A DNA stretch of 40,866 bases from Campylobacter showae (lineage in GTDB: Bacteria > Campylobacterota > Campylobacteria > Campylobacterales > Campylobacteraceae), in contig NZ_UWOK01000003.1 of assembly GCF_900573985.1 (NCBI RefSeq), positions 1 through 40,866 on the forward strand, read 5' to 3'. The translations under genes were made by a program, and so were the position numbers. This document shows positions 40,480-40,866 of the stretch, piece after piece. Every line of letters starts with the position of its first letter. The stretch's first letter is position 1. The notes below the pieces were generated by a model, which was not told the DNA's origin, ran no database searches, and was given only the letters and a program-made list of their open reading frames with translations.

Positions 40480-40572
40480 TAGTATTATATTATTATTTAG
40501 TATAAGCTTAATGGTAGGCGTGTTGTTGATAAGTAATTAATAGTCTTATAAAAAGATCTGGATTTTTTATAG

Positions 40573-40725
40573 CTGTGTCAAGAAATCTACATTGGCGATT
40601 TAAAGATCCTGGCAAATTACAGCGATAATGGAGCGCCCTTGCCTTTGATTGCTAAACCGCACTCGGTCCATGGCAGGCTCACGAGTTTAAAAATTGCTGG
40701 TCATCCCTTGTTTAGTGATGACTGA
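40573..40725 (+). pseudogene. Open-frame relic (second turn of plasmid B)
   Basis: Identical to 29115-29267. Confidence 0.3.
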
Positions 40726-40849
40726 TTGTAATAGTATATAAATTTAGCAGTAAGACTAATAGCAAATAGGTTTTACTGATACTTAGTCATGGATAGTTAA
40801 ATTTTAACTAGCTGTGGATTTTCTTTTTTAAGGGAGAAATTTTTAAGAA

Positions 40850-40866
40850 TTATTTTAGAAATAATT
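40850..40866 (-). CDS. 3' tip of the C39 peptidase gene, cut by the window end
   Basis: Corresponds to 29392-29408 of the complete gene; the last bases lack one A compared with that copy. Confidence 0.6.

Larger units (their letters stand above)
27519..40866. repeat. Plasmid unit B, one turn plus partial second turn
   Basis: Features recur at 11,458-base spacing (toxin 27566 and 39024, parA 28402 and 39860, mobA 23262 and 34720). B-specific DNA spans about 27519-34719, then the shared module 34720-38976 leads back into B-specific DNA. The window stops at 40866 inside the second copy of the C39 peptidase gene, with a one-base difference in the last bases that suggests a ragged read end. Confidence 0.88.

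Overview
The window looks like plasmid DNA from an oral or gut Campylobacter (Campylobacterota). Coding DNA is AT-rich, promoters show an extended TATAAT without a clear -35, and recognisable proteins (VapD, Rep_3 initiators, a Cj0814-like protein, Sel1/Hcp-like cysteine protein) have their closest known relatives in Campylobacter/Helicobacter. No chromosomal housekeeping gene, rRNA, tRNA, CRISPR or intact insertion sequence was seen.

The layout is repetitive. A 14,182-base unit (plasmid A) runs almost twice from base 1 to about 27,518, and an 11,458-base unit (plasmid B) follows and begins a second turn before the window ends. Both units contain the same mobilisation module of about 4.3 kb, present three times (about 8955-13336, 23137-27518, 34265-38976). 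The order A-A-B-B, the unpolished first 3.3 kb and the non-matching contig ends suggest a long-read concatemer of two circular plasmids joined through the shared module. A real cointegrate is not excluded.

Plasmid A carries (minus strand, transcription order) a TonB-type outer membrane barrel, a Tat-exported NMT1-like binding protein, a FecB-like binding protein, FecCD-type permease, FecE-type ATPase and a SAM methyltransferase. These form a metal/metallophore-type uptake operon behind a Fur-like box. Divergent from it are a small ParA and a ribbon-helix-helix partner, followed by small membrane proteins and a Rep_3 initiator with four 22-bp-spaced iterons.

The shared module is a ColE1-like (MOB_HEN) mobilisation operon: a small membrane protein, MobC and MobA, with mobB and mobD overprinted inside mobA in one alternative frame. 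Next to it lie a Sel1/Hcp-like cysteine protein, an unknown 138-aa protein, a 40-aa GTG-started lipoprotein with a long structured leader RNA, and a relic of a rep gene.

Plasmid B carries a ParE/RelE-type toxin-antitoxin pair, a ParA/RHH partition pair, its own Rep_3 initiator with a different iteron family, vapD, and a four-gene operon. That operon encodes a Sec-exported protein with an internal double-glycine leader motif, a Cj0814-like secreted protein, a small outer membrane barrel and a periplasmic C39 peptidase. Its logic resembles the FapD/FapF pair of the Fap amyloid exporter, and it is the best candidate here for an undescribed system.
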